From NCBI RefSeq assembly GCF_018861065.1, contig NZ_JAHKQO010000039.1, positions 124,001 to 188,000 of the forward strand: a stretch of DNA of 64,000 nt, in the 5' to 3' direction. A program made the position numbers and the translations under genes. Positions 46,013 to 55,277 of this stretch are shown here, piece after piece. The notes under the pieces were generated by a model. That model did no database searches and was not told the origin of the DNA. It saw nothing but the letters and a program-made list of their open reading frames with translations. Source of the stretch: Paraglaciecola arctica. Its GTDB lineage: Bacteria > Pseudomonadota > Gammaproteobacteria > Enterobacterales > Alteromonadaceae. Within the stretch, counting starts at the first letter, position 1; every line of letters starts with the position of its first letter.

Positions 46013-46533
46013 TTCGTTCTCCGAAAATTCTTATTGTATGTGTCCGTTAGCGTCAAGAGTAATATCGTGATTACTCTGCTTGCTCGCCCTGCCTCAGTCA
46101 TAATTTGAAAAAAACGAGCGTACTTAGAACATTACTCAGCCTAAGCTTGAATTTAAATTAGCATGTCATTAACAAATGCACAACATCAAAATGAAAACAG
46201 TTTCCCTAATGATTTACAAAACCATAAATAAATTTCACGACAAAACACTGTTTTAAAAGGATTTTAATTGAGTTTGATAAATAACAAATTAATTAAAAAT
46301 AATTTAAAATCAACTGAAATGATTACGGTTTACCTAGTTAGGGAAACGTTACATTTACTTTTCAATTAACATTTAGATAGATACTTAAGCGATAGCAAAA
46401 GTAAAGGAATTATGAGAGATTAAGTATTGCAGTGAGTGGATTGGGCAAGGTTTCCAATTATTAAACACAACAAAAGCACTGGGTAGAAAAAATCACTATA
46501 ACGATGCGGTATCGGTATCGACAGCGACTCGAA
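46013..46533. other. Upstream region of the receptor-sulfatase operon
   Basis: About 520 bases of AT-rich, non-coding sequence between the receptor gene and the end of a lacI gene. The centre is very AT-rich (46240-46320), and a probable LacI-type operator lies at 46326-46353. No open frame was found. Confidence 0.4.
46326..46353 (-). promoter_or_regulatory. Probable LacI-type operator upstream of the receptor-sulfatase operon
   Basis: CGGTTTACCTA and TAGGGAAACGTTA form an imperfect inverted repeat around two bases. The half-site CGGTTTACC recurs at 51325-51333 upstream of galM, and GAAACGTT resembles the core of LacI operators. It is about 310 bases upstream of the receptor start. Which of the three LacI proteins binds is not known. 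Confidence 0.45.
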
Positions 46534-47550
46534 TCAATCCAACCTCAGAACTGACTGACGCTCCACCAACTCAGGTGTGTATTTATGTTCATTAACATTG
46601 TATTTCGGCTCTGAAATACCGTTATCTTGACTTAAACTCAAAGCCAGTTCCGTGGCTTTCATGGCCATTCTTTCAATAGGATTATGGATAGTGGTCAATT
46701 TTGGTCGCATACATTGAGCTAAAATAAGGTTGTTAAACCCCATGACAGAAATATCTTGTGGCACGTTTAGCCCATGAGCTTTAAGCATAGATACTGCTCC
46801 AATAGCAATCGCGTCGTTGTAGGCCAAAATCGCGCTAAACTCACAACCCCGAGCTAACAGGTTTTGCACTGCGATTTCGCCCCCCTCGTAGGTTGATGCT
46901 CCTCTTTCCAACATCTCAATCTCATAATGCACCGGATATTTGTCTAATTGAGCTTTGATCCCTTCGAGTCGTTGCACTGTGTTATTTTGAACTCCATTGA
47001 CCCCTATCAGCGCTATTTTTTGGTGCCCTTGTTTAACAATATAATCGGCCATTAACTCACCTCCACGTTTATCGTCTAACCAAACGCAGCGGTTTTCTAT
47101 TTCTTTAATATGACGATTTAGCAGCACCAGACCCGGTACCTTATGAGCAAAGTCGATTAACGTTTTGTCATCAAGCATGGCACTGTGCACCACTAGTGCT
47201 TTATATCTATGTTCAAGCAACACATTGATAGCATCAAGTTCACTAGCGCGGTCAAACGCACCAGAATTGAGAAATATTTGTAAATTTTTTTGCGCCGCCA
47301 CTTTCTCAATTCCATGGGCCATTTGTGCAAACAAAGGGTCGGTTAAATCAGTCAACACAATACCTATGGACGCATTATTCTGCACATTTATTGCTTGGGC
47401 ATTCGCGTTAGGTTGATATTCCATTTCACGGATAATCCGCTTTATTTTTTCCCGCGTTTTAGCGCCTACTTTAGGTCCATTATTGATCACTCTTGAAACA
47501 CTGGCGGGTGATACACCGGCGGCTTTAGCTATGTCTTTAATTGTGGGCAT
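46534..47550 (-). CDS. LacI-family transcriptional regulator (first of three)
   Basis: The 338-residue protein starts with a classical helix-turn-helix and hinge (PTIKDIAKAAGVSPASVSRV, then NAQAINVQNNASIGIVLTDL). A periplasmic-binding-protein-like sugar domain follows, with NLLARGCEFSAILAYNDAIA and DISVMGFNNLILA. It is the last gene of a galM-lacI-MFS-lacI operon, 14 bases after the MFS gene. The closeness to the receptor-sulfatase promoter makes that operon a plausible target. Effector probably a galactose derivative (inference). Confidence 0.9.
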   Translation of the reverse strand: MPTIKDIAKAAGVSPASVSRVINNGPKVGAKTREKIKRIIREMEYQPNANAQAINVQNNASIGIVLTDLTDPLFAQMAHGIEKVAAQKNLQIFLNSGAFDRASELDAINVLLEHRYKALVVHSAMLDDKTLIDFAHKVPGLVLLNRHIKEIENRCVWLDDKRGGELMADYIVKQGHQKIALIGVNGVQNNTVQRLEGIKAQLDKYPVHYEIEMLERGASTYEGGEIAVQNLLARGCEFSAILAYNDAIAIGAVSMLKAHGLNVPQDISVMGFNNLILAQCMRPKLTTIHNPIERMAMKATELALSLSQDNGISEPKYNVNEHKYTPELVERQSVLRLD

Positions 47551-47564
47551 ACATTACCTTCGCT

Positions 47565-48983
47565 CTAAGTTTGACCATAGGATGATTTAGCATTAAGTGT
47601 TGTCTGATGCGGTTCGCTTAATGGATAAATTTTAACAATAAATAATGATACAAAACACAGCAATAGCGGACCACCCGCCAAACAAACACGCATCCAAGTT
47701 ATAGTATTTGCGTGTTGTTGCCCGGCTAAATCGGCATCGAAACCTACTATATTTAGCAACAGCCCTGCACCTATCATCGCCCCTACTAGTCCTAAATTAA
47801 TGACTTTATTTTGTATCGAGATAACATAGCCCACTTTGTTTTTGCCAGATAAGCGACGCTCATAGGCGCATAAGTCAGCAAACATGCTCGGAATGATCAC
47901 TGATATGGCAACCCAGGATGGTGCCCCCAACAACGCATCGACTACCACGGCCCATTCGTTTCCTGGCTGGAAAATAAACCACTTTAAAATGGCGCCTAAC
48001 GCCGTGATCCAATATATAAGATACAAGGTTTTGAGCTTACCTAGCTTCAAGGTTAAATAGGAAAATAATGGGATCATCACTAAAGTAACACAGGCAAAAC
48101 TAGACGATAATATGCCTTTCCACGCAGCCCCTGCCGCTAAATCACCTGCTTTAACAAAGTACACCAATAGGTAAAAGTCTAAACTCGTAAAGATACTAAT
48201 GAGCCCAAACTTAATCAAAGTCAGGCCCAACAACAAAAATAACGCTCGTTTTACGCTATGATCCATCTGAGTAGTATCAATTGGCTGCATCATGTTGGAT
48301 TCGGGCAAACTCAACTGAGTGTTTTTATCAGAGTGATGGTGCAATGATCCTTTTGATTTTATTTCTGAAAACCACGCAGTTATCGCCGCAAACAAAGCAA
48401 TCAAAACGAAACCAATAAACCAACCCACATATTGAATTCCCAGATACACGCCGCCCCATAGCGATAATTGTGCTATTGGAAAAAGCCAAAAATACGCAAG
48501 GGTACCCAAACGTTCAAACAAAGAGCCGAAAGCCATGACTTTGACTCTTTGCTGCGCATCATGACTCAATTCAAACGCCAGTGATTTAACGTTAATAGTA
48601 AGAAACGTCATACTGATACAAAACAACGAATTCAGAAGCAACAGGTAATATAAAATTTCATCTGGCTCCCAGTGTATAGGCACCATCCAAATCAAACTAA
48701 AGCATAATCCCGATAGCACTCCGGACAACATCAAGATAAATCGTCGACTTCCTCGAATATTGTTAGTGCGATCCGAAAACTCGCCCACGGTTTGACTAAT
48801 CAATGCAGCAAAAACTATCGGCCCCGCCATCACTAGGCTTAACTTAAAAGGGTCAAGACCAAGAGTCATTTGAAAATAAGGAATAGCCATAGCACTAAGG
48901 CTATGATTGGCAAAAAACACCGCTAGAAAACCAAAGCCTAGCGCCATTTTATGTTGTCTAGAAATATCCGGAATAGAAAACAC
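47565..48983 (-). CDS. Major-facilitator sugar transporter (GPH/SLC45-like)
   Basis: The 472-residue protein has about 12 membrane helices and the family's opening KMALGFGFLAVFFANHSLSA, with GEFSDRTNNIRGSRR as the cytoplasmic loop 2-3 motif. A central loop rich in Ser/His/Gln (SKGSLHHHSDKNTQ) splits the two halves. Such carriers co-transport mono- or disaccharides with H+ or Na+. It lies 16 bases after one lacI gene and 14 before another, and in the same operon as galM, so galactose or a methylated galactose is the likely cargo. Confidence 0.85.
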   Translation of the reverse strand: MFSIPDISRQHKMALGFGFLAVFFANHSLSAMAIPYFQMTLGLDPFKLSLVMAGPIVFAALISQTVGEFSDRTNNIRGSRRFILMLSGVLSGLCFSLIWMVPIHWEPDEILYYLLLLNSLFCISMTFLTINVKSLAFELSHDAQQRVKVMAFGSLFERLGTLAYFWLFPIAQLSLWGGVYLGIQYVGWFIGFVLIALFAAITAWFSEIKSKGSLHHHSDKNTQLSLPESNMMQPIDTTQMDHSVKRALFLLLGLTLIKFGLISIFTSLDFYLLVYFVKAGDLAAGAAWKGILSSSFACVTLVMIPLFSYLTLKLGKLKTLYLIYWITALGAILKWFIFQPGNEWAVVVDALLGAPSWVAISVIIPSMFADLCAYERRLSGKNKVGYVISIQNKVINLGLVGAMIGAGLLLNIVGFDADLAGQQHANTITWMRVCLAGGPLLLCFVSLFIVKIYPLSEPHQTTLNAKSSYGQT

Positions 48984-48999
48984 TTAACAACAGATCACA

Positions 49000-50007
49000 T
49001 TAACATTTGCTGGCTGACTCACGCTTTACCAAAAATGGCTTGTATTGATAATCCTTGGCGTTGTCATTGGGTATTTTGTCTTTAACAATCAAACTCAAGG
49101 CCAACTCAGTAGCCTTGCGCGCCATAATATCGATAGGATATTTTACTGTTGTTAGTTTTGGCATACAGTATTTGGCTAATAACACATCATCAAACCCAAT
49201 AATGGATACGTCTTCCGGAATACGTGCGCCGGTATCGGTTAAGGCTGAAATAACACCAGTGGCCATCGCATCGTTATAACAAAGCACTGCGCTGAACTTA
49301 ACTCCTTGTTGTAAAAGCGTTTCAATAGCTGTTCGGCCGCCTGAATAATCGGGAGAGCCGTATGCGATATGTTGTTCCGAAAGCGCTATGTTATGTGATA
49401 GCAACGACTCTCGAATACCATTTAAGCGATGGGTCGCATCGTAGACTCGATCTTTGGTAGAAAGCACAACAATATTTTTATGGCCTAATGACGTAACATA
49501 ATCGGCCATCACTTTGCCGCCACCTATATTATCAAACCACACACAACGCTCGCTGATCTGTGGAATATATTTATTAATCAAAACAAAGCCAGGAATTCGC
49601 TGTGCCAAATCAATAAGTACATCATCATCTAGGGCTTTACTGTTAACTACCATTGCCTCACAGCGCTGCGCTTGTAAGCTTTTAATCGCTGTCAGTTCCT
49701 TCTGCGCATCCAATGAACCTGTACTAATCAACACTTTAAATTGACGTTTTTTAGCGACATCTTCGATACTGCTGGCCATTTGCGCAAAGAAGGGATCAGC
49801 CAACTGCGAAATAACCACTCCAATAGTATTGGTTGATTGACTAACTAGCGCACGGGCATGGGCATTAGGACGAAAATCTAATTCAGCAATCGCCTTTTCA
49901 ACTCGCGCTTTGGTCTTAGGGCTCACTACAGCGTTAGAACTTAACACTCTCGACACTGTAGCAGGTGAAGCTCCAGCTAGTTTTGCGACATCTTTGATAG
50001 TAGCCAT
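49000..50007 (-). CDS. LacI-family transcriptional regulator (second of three)
   Basis: The 335-residue protein has helix-turn-helix ATIKDVAKLAGASPATVSRV, a hinge helix around NAHARALVSQSTNTIGVVIS, and a sugar-binding domain ending ELALSLIVKDKIPN. It begins 6 bases after galM and precedes the MFS transporter by 16 bases. Similar to the other two LacI proteins of the window, it seems to be part of a paralogous set. Confidence 0.9.
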   Translation of the reverse strand: MATIKDVAKLAGASPATVSRVLSSNAVVSPKTKARVEKAIAELDFRPNAHARALVSQSTNTIGVVISQLADPFFAQMASSIEDVAKKRQFKVLISTGSLDAQKELTAIKSLQAQRCEAMVVNSKALDDDVLIDLAQRIPGFVLINKYIPQISERCVWFDNIGGGKVMADYVTSLGHKNIVVLSTKDRVYDATHRLNGIRESLLSHNIALSEQHIAYGSPDYSGGRTAIETLLQQGVKFSAVLCYNDAMATGVISALTDTGARIPEDVSIIGFDDVLLAKYCMPKLTTVKYPIDIMARKATELALSLIVKDKIPNDNAKDYQYKPFLVKRESASKC

Positions 50008-50013
50008 TGAGTA

Positions 50014-51201
50014 TTATTCCTTGACCCCAAATTGGTAAAGGGTTGATTCTTCGTAAGTTTGACCAGGATGTAGCAATGTCGATGGAAAATTAGGGTGATT
50101 AACGGAATCAGCAAAATGTTGGGTTTCTAAAGCAACGCCATGTCGAAATTTCATGAGCCTTCCTTGTTTCCCTTTAGCGCTACCATTCATAAAGTTTCCT
50201 GTGTAAACATGTAAACCGGGCTGAGTAGTCAATACATCTAGCGTTCGACCACTATCTGGATCATGTAATTGTGCTTGGTGACGCAACTTACCATCATATC
50301 GTGAGAAGACCCAAGTATGGTCAAAACCACCGTAGGTTTTATCAACACCACCAGCCAGTTTAAGTTGTGCGTTAGCAGTAGTTAGGCTTTGATACAAAGT
50401 CCGCGCACTCGACAAATCAAAAGGGGTATCGGCTACCGACACCAATTGCCCAGTAGGTAATAATCCCTCTTTAACCTCTACTATACTATTGGCGGCTATA
50501 CGCAATTGATGTTGTTCTACATCCCGTTTTTGGTTGCCGGTTAAGTTAAAATAAATATGTGAAATAAGGTTAACCGGAGTGATTTTATCACTGGTAGCAC
50601 TATAACTTATTTTAAAGCCGTTGTTATTATCTAAACTAAAGACGACTTTGGCACTAAGGTTACCGGGATACCCTTCTTCGCCATCCTGCGACAAGTAAAA
50701 CATTTCAACCTGATTTCCTACCTGCTGAGCTCGCCACAATTTTTTGTTAAACCCCTTTTCACCTCCGTGTAAATGGTTACCTTTATTTCCCCCTGTTGAT
50801 TTAACGCTCAATTGAATGGTTTCTTCGTCGATATCAAAGCGCCCATTGGCAATGCGATTTGCAAAACGCCCCACTGTTGCGCCATTAAAACAACAATCGT
50901 CCACATACTCTTTAGCAGTGTCGTAACCTAAAATAACATCTTCAAATTTAGCATTTTTGTTGGGTACTAGAATAGACGTGACGTAAGCACCCCAATTCGT
51001 CACGCTTACCTGCATTCCCTTGGCGTTTTTAAAGGTAAAGCGCTGAATTTCATGACCTTTATATTGCCCCCATATCTCTTCGGTTATTGTCACCTGAGTT
51101 GCTTTTATTTTACTTTGAGCACTCGATGAAGTTTGACCGTACGCGCTCCATGGCAGGCTCATTATTAATAAGAAAACACTAAATCGAAAACCACGCCCCA
51201 T
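50014..51201 (-). CDS. galM: Aldose 1-epimerase (galactose mutarotase), exported
   Basis: The start was placed at 51201 (MGRGFRFSVFLLIMSLPWSAYG), which gives a clean signal peptide; the frame is open 20 codons further (TTG/ATG) but without a good ribosome-binding site either, so the start is uncertain. The mutarotase fold shows NWGAYVTSILVPNKN, NGATVGRFANRIANGRF, NHLHGGEKGFNKKLW and DHTW. The catalytic Glu is probably in GVALETQHFADSVNHPNFP. It interconverts alpha and beta anomers, here probably in the periplasm, to feed the transporter encoded two genes downstream. Confidence 0.85.
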   Translation of the reverse strand: MGRGFRFSVFLLIMSLPWSAYGQTSSSAQSKIKATQVTITEEIWGQYKGHEIQRFTFKNAKGMQVSVTNWGAYVTSILVPNKNAKFEDVILGYDTAKEYVDDCCFNGATVGRFANRIANGRFDIDEETIQLSVKSTGGNKGNHLHGGEKGFNKKLWRAQQVGNQVEMFYLSQDGEEGYPGNLSAKVVFSLDNNNGFKISYSATSDKITPVNLISHIYFNLTGNQKRDVEQHQLRIAANSIVEVKEGLLPTGQLVSVADTPFDLSSARTLYQSLTTANAQLKLAGGVDKTYGGFDHTWVFSRYDGKLRHQAQLHDPDSGRTLDVLTTQPGLHVYTGNFMNGSAKGKQGRLMKFRHGVALETQHFADSVNHPNFPSTLLHPGQTYEESTLYQFGVKE

Positions 51202-51393
51202 TTTATACAAATAAGATAAAACATCGTTAGGCAAAAATAAGATCATCAAAATCACGCTCAATCATATCGCTAAGTAATTGAATACTATACGACGAAAGCT
51301 AAAATAACACCACAAAAATGAAATCGGTTTACCTGCTCATAAACCTCCGCTTAAAATGGCATAAATTCAAAACCTAGATGATATTCAATATTG
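51202..51393. other. Upstream region of galM
   Basis: The galM-lacI-MFS-lacI promoter should lie here. CGGTTTACC at 51325-51333 matches the half-site upstream of the receptor-sulfatase operon. No other gene was found. Confidence 0.35.
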
Positions 51394-51661
51394 GCCATAG
51401 CATTATGGTTTAAGTTTTGACTTGGAAAGTTCACTTAATTTGAGATGAAAGTAAACGGTAAAGAGTTATCGGATACCCAAACCTATACTGTGGCTATAAA
51501 AGCGGATTTGTAGCAAACGGTGGAGACGGTTATGAAATTTTCACGCAGATACACTTATCAACTACGATAAAATGATGTCTGAAGCTTTATTAGATGGGTT
51601 TAAAGCAATGACTCCTATTCAATTGCCTTCCCTAGACAGGCAAATTGGTATTAGCCTGTAA
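51394..51661 (+). pseudogene. C-terminal remnant of a 5'-nucleotidase (UshA-like) gene
   Basis: Read across frames the sequence gives LGKFT, FEMKVNGKELSDTQTYTVAIK, then in the next frame GFVANGGDGYEIFTQ, and then INYDKMMSEALLDGFKAM ending RQIGISL and a stop at 51659-51661. The YTVA...F-x-A-N-GGDGY sequence is the substrate-binding signature of the 5'-nucleotidase C-terminal domain. At least two frameshifts (near 51500 and 51560) and two in-frame stops (51418 TGA, 51436 TAA) break it, and the N-terminal metallophosphatase part is missing. It lies between galM and galE and is not functional. Confidence 0.75.
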
Positions 51662-51681
51662 CCGATATGCATCACGTAAAT

Positions 51682-51701
51682 TTGGCCGCGACTGCGGCCA
51701 A
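51682..51701. terminator. Bidirectional stem-loop after galE and the nucleotidase remnant
   Basis: TTGGCCGC and GCGGCCAA make a perfect 8-bp GC-rich stem with loop GACT. It stands 40 bases past the galE stop on the minus strand and about 20 bases past the remnant's stop on the plus strand. T runs are short, so efficiency is uncertain. Confidence 0.6.
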
Positions 51702-51740
51702 TATAATATTTTGAGAAAAATCAAAAATGTCAGTGACAGG

Positions 51741-52766
51741 CTAAGTCTCATAACCATTGGGGTTATTCGACTGCCAGCGCCACGTGTCTTCCATCATGTC
51801 TTGTAGCGATCGTTTTGCATGCCAATTGAGTTGTTCACGGGCCTTTTGTGCGTTAGCCCAAAAGGCAGGTAAATCGCCAGCACGCCTTGGGGAAACTTCA
51901 TAAGCAATGGTTTTATTGGCCGCTTTTTCAAAAGCGGTAACAATTTCAAACACCGATATGCCTTTTCCTGTACCAAGGTTAAAGGCTTCAACGCCAGTAA
52001 AATCAGCGTGGTTACTTAACCAGTCTAATGCGGCTACGTGTCCTTCAGCTAAGTCTAAAACGTGCAAATAATCTCGTTCGCAGCTGCCATCTTCAGTATC
52101 GTAATCGTCACCAAAAATACTTAATTTGTCTCTTTTTCCTACCGCTACTTGGGCAACAAAAGGTAATAAATTATTAGGTATGCCTTTGGGATCTTCGCCA
52201 ATCAAACCGCTTGGGTGCGCGCCAATAGGATTAAAGTAGCGTAAAGAGACCCCTCTAAAATGGCTATTTGCCAAGGCTTGATCTGCCATTATGCGTTCAA
52301 CCATGACTTTGCTAGCGCCATAAGCACTAGCTGGTGTGCCCAACTTCATGGTTTCGACATAGGGAATAGCATTTTCTTCACCATAGACTGTGGCTGATGA
52401 GCTAAAGATAAAGTTATGAACCTGATGTTTTTCCATGACTTCCAATAAACAAACCGAACCATGAACGTTATTTTGATAATAACTCAGCGGAATTTTACCA
52501 GACTCACCCACCGCCTTTAATGCCGCAAAATGAATCACCGCATCTATCTTATGTTGCTTAAATACAGAATCTAATTTCGCCACATCGCGAATATCCCCTT
52601 CTACTAACTCAACCTGTTTTTTGGTGAGTTGTTGTACTCGGGTTAAAGACTCTTCACTGGAGTTACAAAAGTTGTCATACACCACCACTTGGTGCCCGCT
52701 TTGCAACAAACATAAAACCGTATGGGAGCCAATATACCCTGCTCCACCTGTTACTAAGACTTTCAT
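51741..52766 (-). CDS. galE: UDP-glucose 4-epimerase
   Basis: The 341-residue SDR-family enzyme has nucleotide motif GGAGYIGSHT at the start, the Ser in FSSSATVYG, and the catalytic YGASK (Tyr-x-x-x-Lys). AFNLGTGKGISVFEI and the RAGDLPAFWA segment are diagnostic of GalE. It interconverts UDP-galactose and UDP-glucose, the third Leloir step. It is 65 bases after galK in the same direction. Confidence 0.95.
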   Translation of the reverse strand: MKVLVTGGAGYIGSHTVLCLLQSGHQVVVYDNFCNSSEESLTRVQQLTKKQVELVEGDIRDVAKLDSVFKQHKIDAVIHFAALKAVGESGKIPLSYYQNNVHGSVCLLEVMEKHQVHNFIFSSSATVYGEENAIPYVETMKLGTPASAYGASKVMVERIMADQALANSHFRGVSLRYFNPIGAHPSGLIGEDPKGIPNNLLPFVAQVAVGKRDKLSIFGDDYDTEDGSCERDYLHVLDLAEGHVAALDWLSNHADFTGVEAFNLGTGKGISVFEIVTAFEKAANKTIAYEVSPRRAGDLPAFWANAQKAREQLNWHAKRSLQDMMEDTWRWQSNNPNGYET

Positions 52767-52831
52767 TTAATGACCTTTTATAAGTTAAACATCAGTAATA
52801 AATTAGAAATCGAGTGACTTAACAGATTAAA

Positions 52832-53977
52832 TCAACGATTAAAGGCACCGTCGGTTGCAACACATACGTAGACCTGTTCTTTCAATCCGGTTTGTTGCTG
52901 ATAGGTTGCGGCTATCTTTTGCGTGATTACATCAACTAAATACTTGGGAGCTAACGCAATAACACAGCCACCGAAGCCTCCACCTGTCATTCGCACGCCA
53001 CCTTCGGAGCCTAGCTGTGCGGCAATAGTGTCAACTAAGAAATCTATTTCTGGTGTGGATATCTCAAAGTCATTTTTTAAAGAAAGATGTGACTGCGCCA
53101 TGAGTTGGCTCATTTTTTCCATATCATTGTTTTGCAATGCCGTTAATGCTGACTCGGTACGGGTATTTTCCGTAATCACATGTTTAGCACGTTTCACGAG
53201 TTCAGCGTCGAGGTCATTTTCAGCCGCTAAAAGTTGCTCTAACGTCACGTCTCTTAGTGCCGGCTTATTAAAATGTCGCGCCACTGTTTCACATTGCTTT
53301 CGACGAGTGTTGTATTCGCTGTCAACCAAACCTCTTTTTACATTGGAATTAACGATTAGCAGAGCCATATTTTCGGGAATCGGAGCGTGCTCAAAAGTCA
53401 GACTTCTACAATCTAACAACATGGCGTTGTTTTCTTTACCAAGTGCTGAAATAAGCTGATCCATGATCCCGCAATTACAACCAACAAAATTGTTTTCGGC
53501 GTCCTGTCCCATTAATGCCGCTTGTATGCCATCTAAATCAATAGCGTTTAATGCGGCGAAGGTTTTTAATATGGCTATCTCGAAACTAGCAGAAGAGCTC
53601 AGCCCTGCCCCTTGGGGAACATTACCTGTAACAACTAAATCCGCACCTGTAATATTTGGATAGGCTTTTAATAACGCCAATAACGTACCGCCAATATAAT
53701 TAGCCCACATTTTATTTTCGTTAAAGCTGATGTCATCAAGTGAAAATTCAACGGTTTCATTATCACAATCAACAGCTAACACCCGTACCAATTTATCATC
53801 ACGCCGAGTGGCGGCGATGTCAGTACCAAAATTGATAGCGGCAGGTAATACAAATCCATCGTTGTAATCAGTGTGATCGCCAATTAAGTTGACACGACCC
53901 GGGCCATGAATAACTTGCTGTGGATCAGTACCAAAATGAGCGCGATATTTTTGGCTGACTAATTCAATTTGACTCAT
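52832..53977 (-). CDS. galK: Galactokinase
   Basis: The 381-residue GHMP kinase has the galactokinase signature [21 protein letters not shown] loop [16 protein letters not shown], and the C-terminal motif [17 protein letters not shown]. It phosphorylates D-galactose to galactose-1-phosphate. Its start overlaps the galT stop by 4 bases (ATGA), giving tight coupling. A free 6-hydroxyl is not needed for C1 phosphorylation, but 6-O-methyl-galactose is generally demethylated first in known porphyran users. Confidence 0.95.
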   Translation of the reverse strand: MSQIELVSQKYRAHFGTDPQQVIHGPGRVNLIGDHTDYNDGFVLPAAINFGTDIAATRRDDKLVRVLAVDCDNETVEFSLDDISFNENKMWANYIGGTLLALLKAYPNITGADLVVTGNVPQGAGLSSSASFEIAILKTFAALNAIDLDGIQAALMGQDAENNFVGCNCGIMDQLISALGKENNAMLLDCRSLTFEHAPIPENMALLIVNSNVKRGLVDSEYNTRRKQCETVARHFNKPALRDVTLEQLLAAENDLDAELVKRAKHVITENTRTESALTALQNNDMEKMSQLMAQSHLSLKNDFEISTPEIDFLVDTIAAQLGSEGGVRMTGGGFGGCVIALAPKYLVDVITQKIAATYQQQTGLKEQVYVCVATDGAFNR

Positions 53978-55056
53978 GCTTTTTGCTCCGGTTTTTGCTC
54001 TTGCTGTGCGGTGTGACTGGTTGTTTTATAATGCACAGAAGATACTGATTTTAATCTTGTGGCGGCTTGCTCAGCGGTAAGATCACGCTGTGACTCTGCC
54101 ATCATTTCATAACCCACCATAAATTTACGCACAGTAGCTGAACGTAACAAAGGAGGGAAAAAACTCGCATGAAGAGTCCACTCTGGGTGTGCTTCGCCAT
54201 CATATGGAGCGCCATGCCAACCCATCGAATACGGAAACGACGTATTAAATAAGTTGTCATAACGAATCGTGATTTGTTGTAAAATATCCGCAAGCGAAAC
54301 TTGTTGCTTAGCGGTCAAATCAGTCATACGTTGCACTGCAAAGCGCGGTAGTAATAAAGTTTCAAATGGCCAAGCTGCCCAATACGGCACCACCACCATC
54401 CAATCGTCATTACTTACCACTACGCGCTCTTGGGACTCGAATTCACGTACAGCGTAGTCTTGTAAAAGGTTGCTACCATGCTCTTCCAGATAGGCCGATT
54501 GTGCATTTTGTTTTTTAGTCACTAGAGTAGGAAGTTGTTGCTGAGCCCAAATTTGTCCATGAGGATGTGGATTTGAACACCCCATTACCGCACCTTTATT
54601 TTCGAACACTTGTACCCAGTTGTAGGTTTTACCAATTTCTTCACATTGATCTTGCCAGGTTTTAACCACTTCAGTGATTTCTTCAACAGTGAGTTCCGGC
54701 AAGGTTTTACTGTGATCGGGAGAAAAACAAATCACTCGGCTTTCACCTTGCTCTGTGGCCATTTTAAACAAAGGATCATCTGTTTCGAAAATTGGTGTAT
54801 CACTTTTTAAAGCGGCAAAATCATTGGGAAACACAAAAGTATTTTTGTACTTTTGATTCACTTCGCCATTGATACGCGTATTACCAGGACACAAGAAACA
54901 AGTTGGGTCGTAGCGAGGTTTTTGCTCTTCATCTAATGCTTCAACTTGACCTTGCCACGGACGTTTAGCACGGTGTGGAGAGACTAATATCCATTCATTA
55001 ATGAGCGGATTATAGCGGCGATGTGGATGTTCAGTGGGATCAAAAACTTCACTCAT
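53974..55056 (-). CDS. galT: Galactose-1-phosphate uridylyltransferase
   Basis: The 360-residue HIT-superfamily enzyme has the zinc motif CFLCPGN (plus the later His), active-site [14 protein letters not shown], and C-terminal GWHGAPYDG with [12 protein letters not shown]. It transfers UMP from UDP-glucose to galactose-1-phosphate. It is the first gene of galT-galK-galE. A perfect LacI-type operator lies 33 bases upstream. Confidence 0.95.
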   Translation of the reverse strand: MSEVFDPTEHPHRRYNPLINEWILVSPHRAKRPWQGQVEALDEEQKPRYDPTCFLCPGNTRINGEVNQKYKNTFVFPNDFAALKSDTPIFETDDPLFKMATEQGESRVICFSPDHSKTLPELTVEEITEVVKTWQDQCEEIGKTYNWVQVFENKGAVMGCSNPHPHGQIWAQQQLPTLVTKKQNAQSAYLEEHGSNLLQDYAVREFESQERVVVSNDDWMVVVPYWAAWPFETLLLPRFAVQRMTDLTAKQQVSLADILQQITIRYDNLFNTSFPYSMGWHGAPYDGEAHPEWTLHASFFPPLLRSATVRKFMVGYEMMAESQRDLTAEQAATRLKSVSSVHYKTTSHTAQQEQKPEQKA

Positions 55057-55088
55057 AAAAGGCTACCTAGGTTGATATTTTGACACAG

Positions 55089-55102
55089 GGTAAACGTTTA
55101 CC
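55089..55102 (-). promoter_or_regulatory. LacI-family operator O1 upstream of galT
   Basis: GGTAAACGTTTACC is a perfect 14-base palindrome with the central CG typical of LacI/GalR-family operators. Placed 33 bases ahead of galT, it would sit over or just after the promoter and repress the gal genes. Confidence 0.8.
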
Positions 55103-55187
55103 TTATTAACTGCAAGATCAAATATATAAATAGTAAAACACTCCTTGCAAAGGCTTATATAGCTATATTCACTAGTCACAATCAAAA

Positions 55188-55201
55188 TGTAAACGTTTAG
55201 A
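55188..55201 (+). promoter_or_regulatory. LacI-family operator O2 upstream of the third lacI gene
   Basis: TGTAAACGTTTAGA shares the core TAAACGTTTA with O1. The two sites are about 99 bases apart centre to centre, close to nine or ten helical turns, so both sides of the divergent gap could be bound by the adjacent LacI protein, possibly with looping. Confidence 0.75.
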
Positions 55202-55277
55202 CTTTAATCATTAATCGATTCAAGATACTATCTTTACATCAAACACCAATTTAGTTTAAAAGACCAATAAGTAAACT

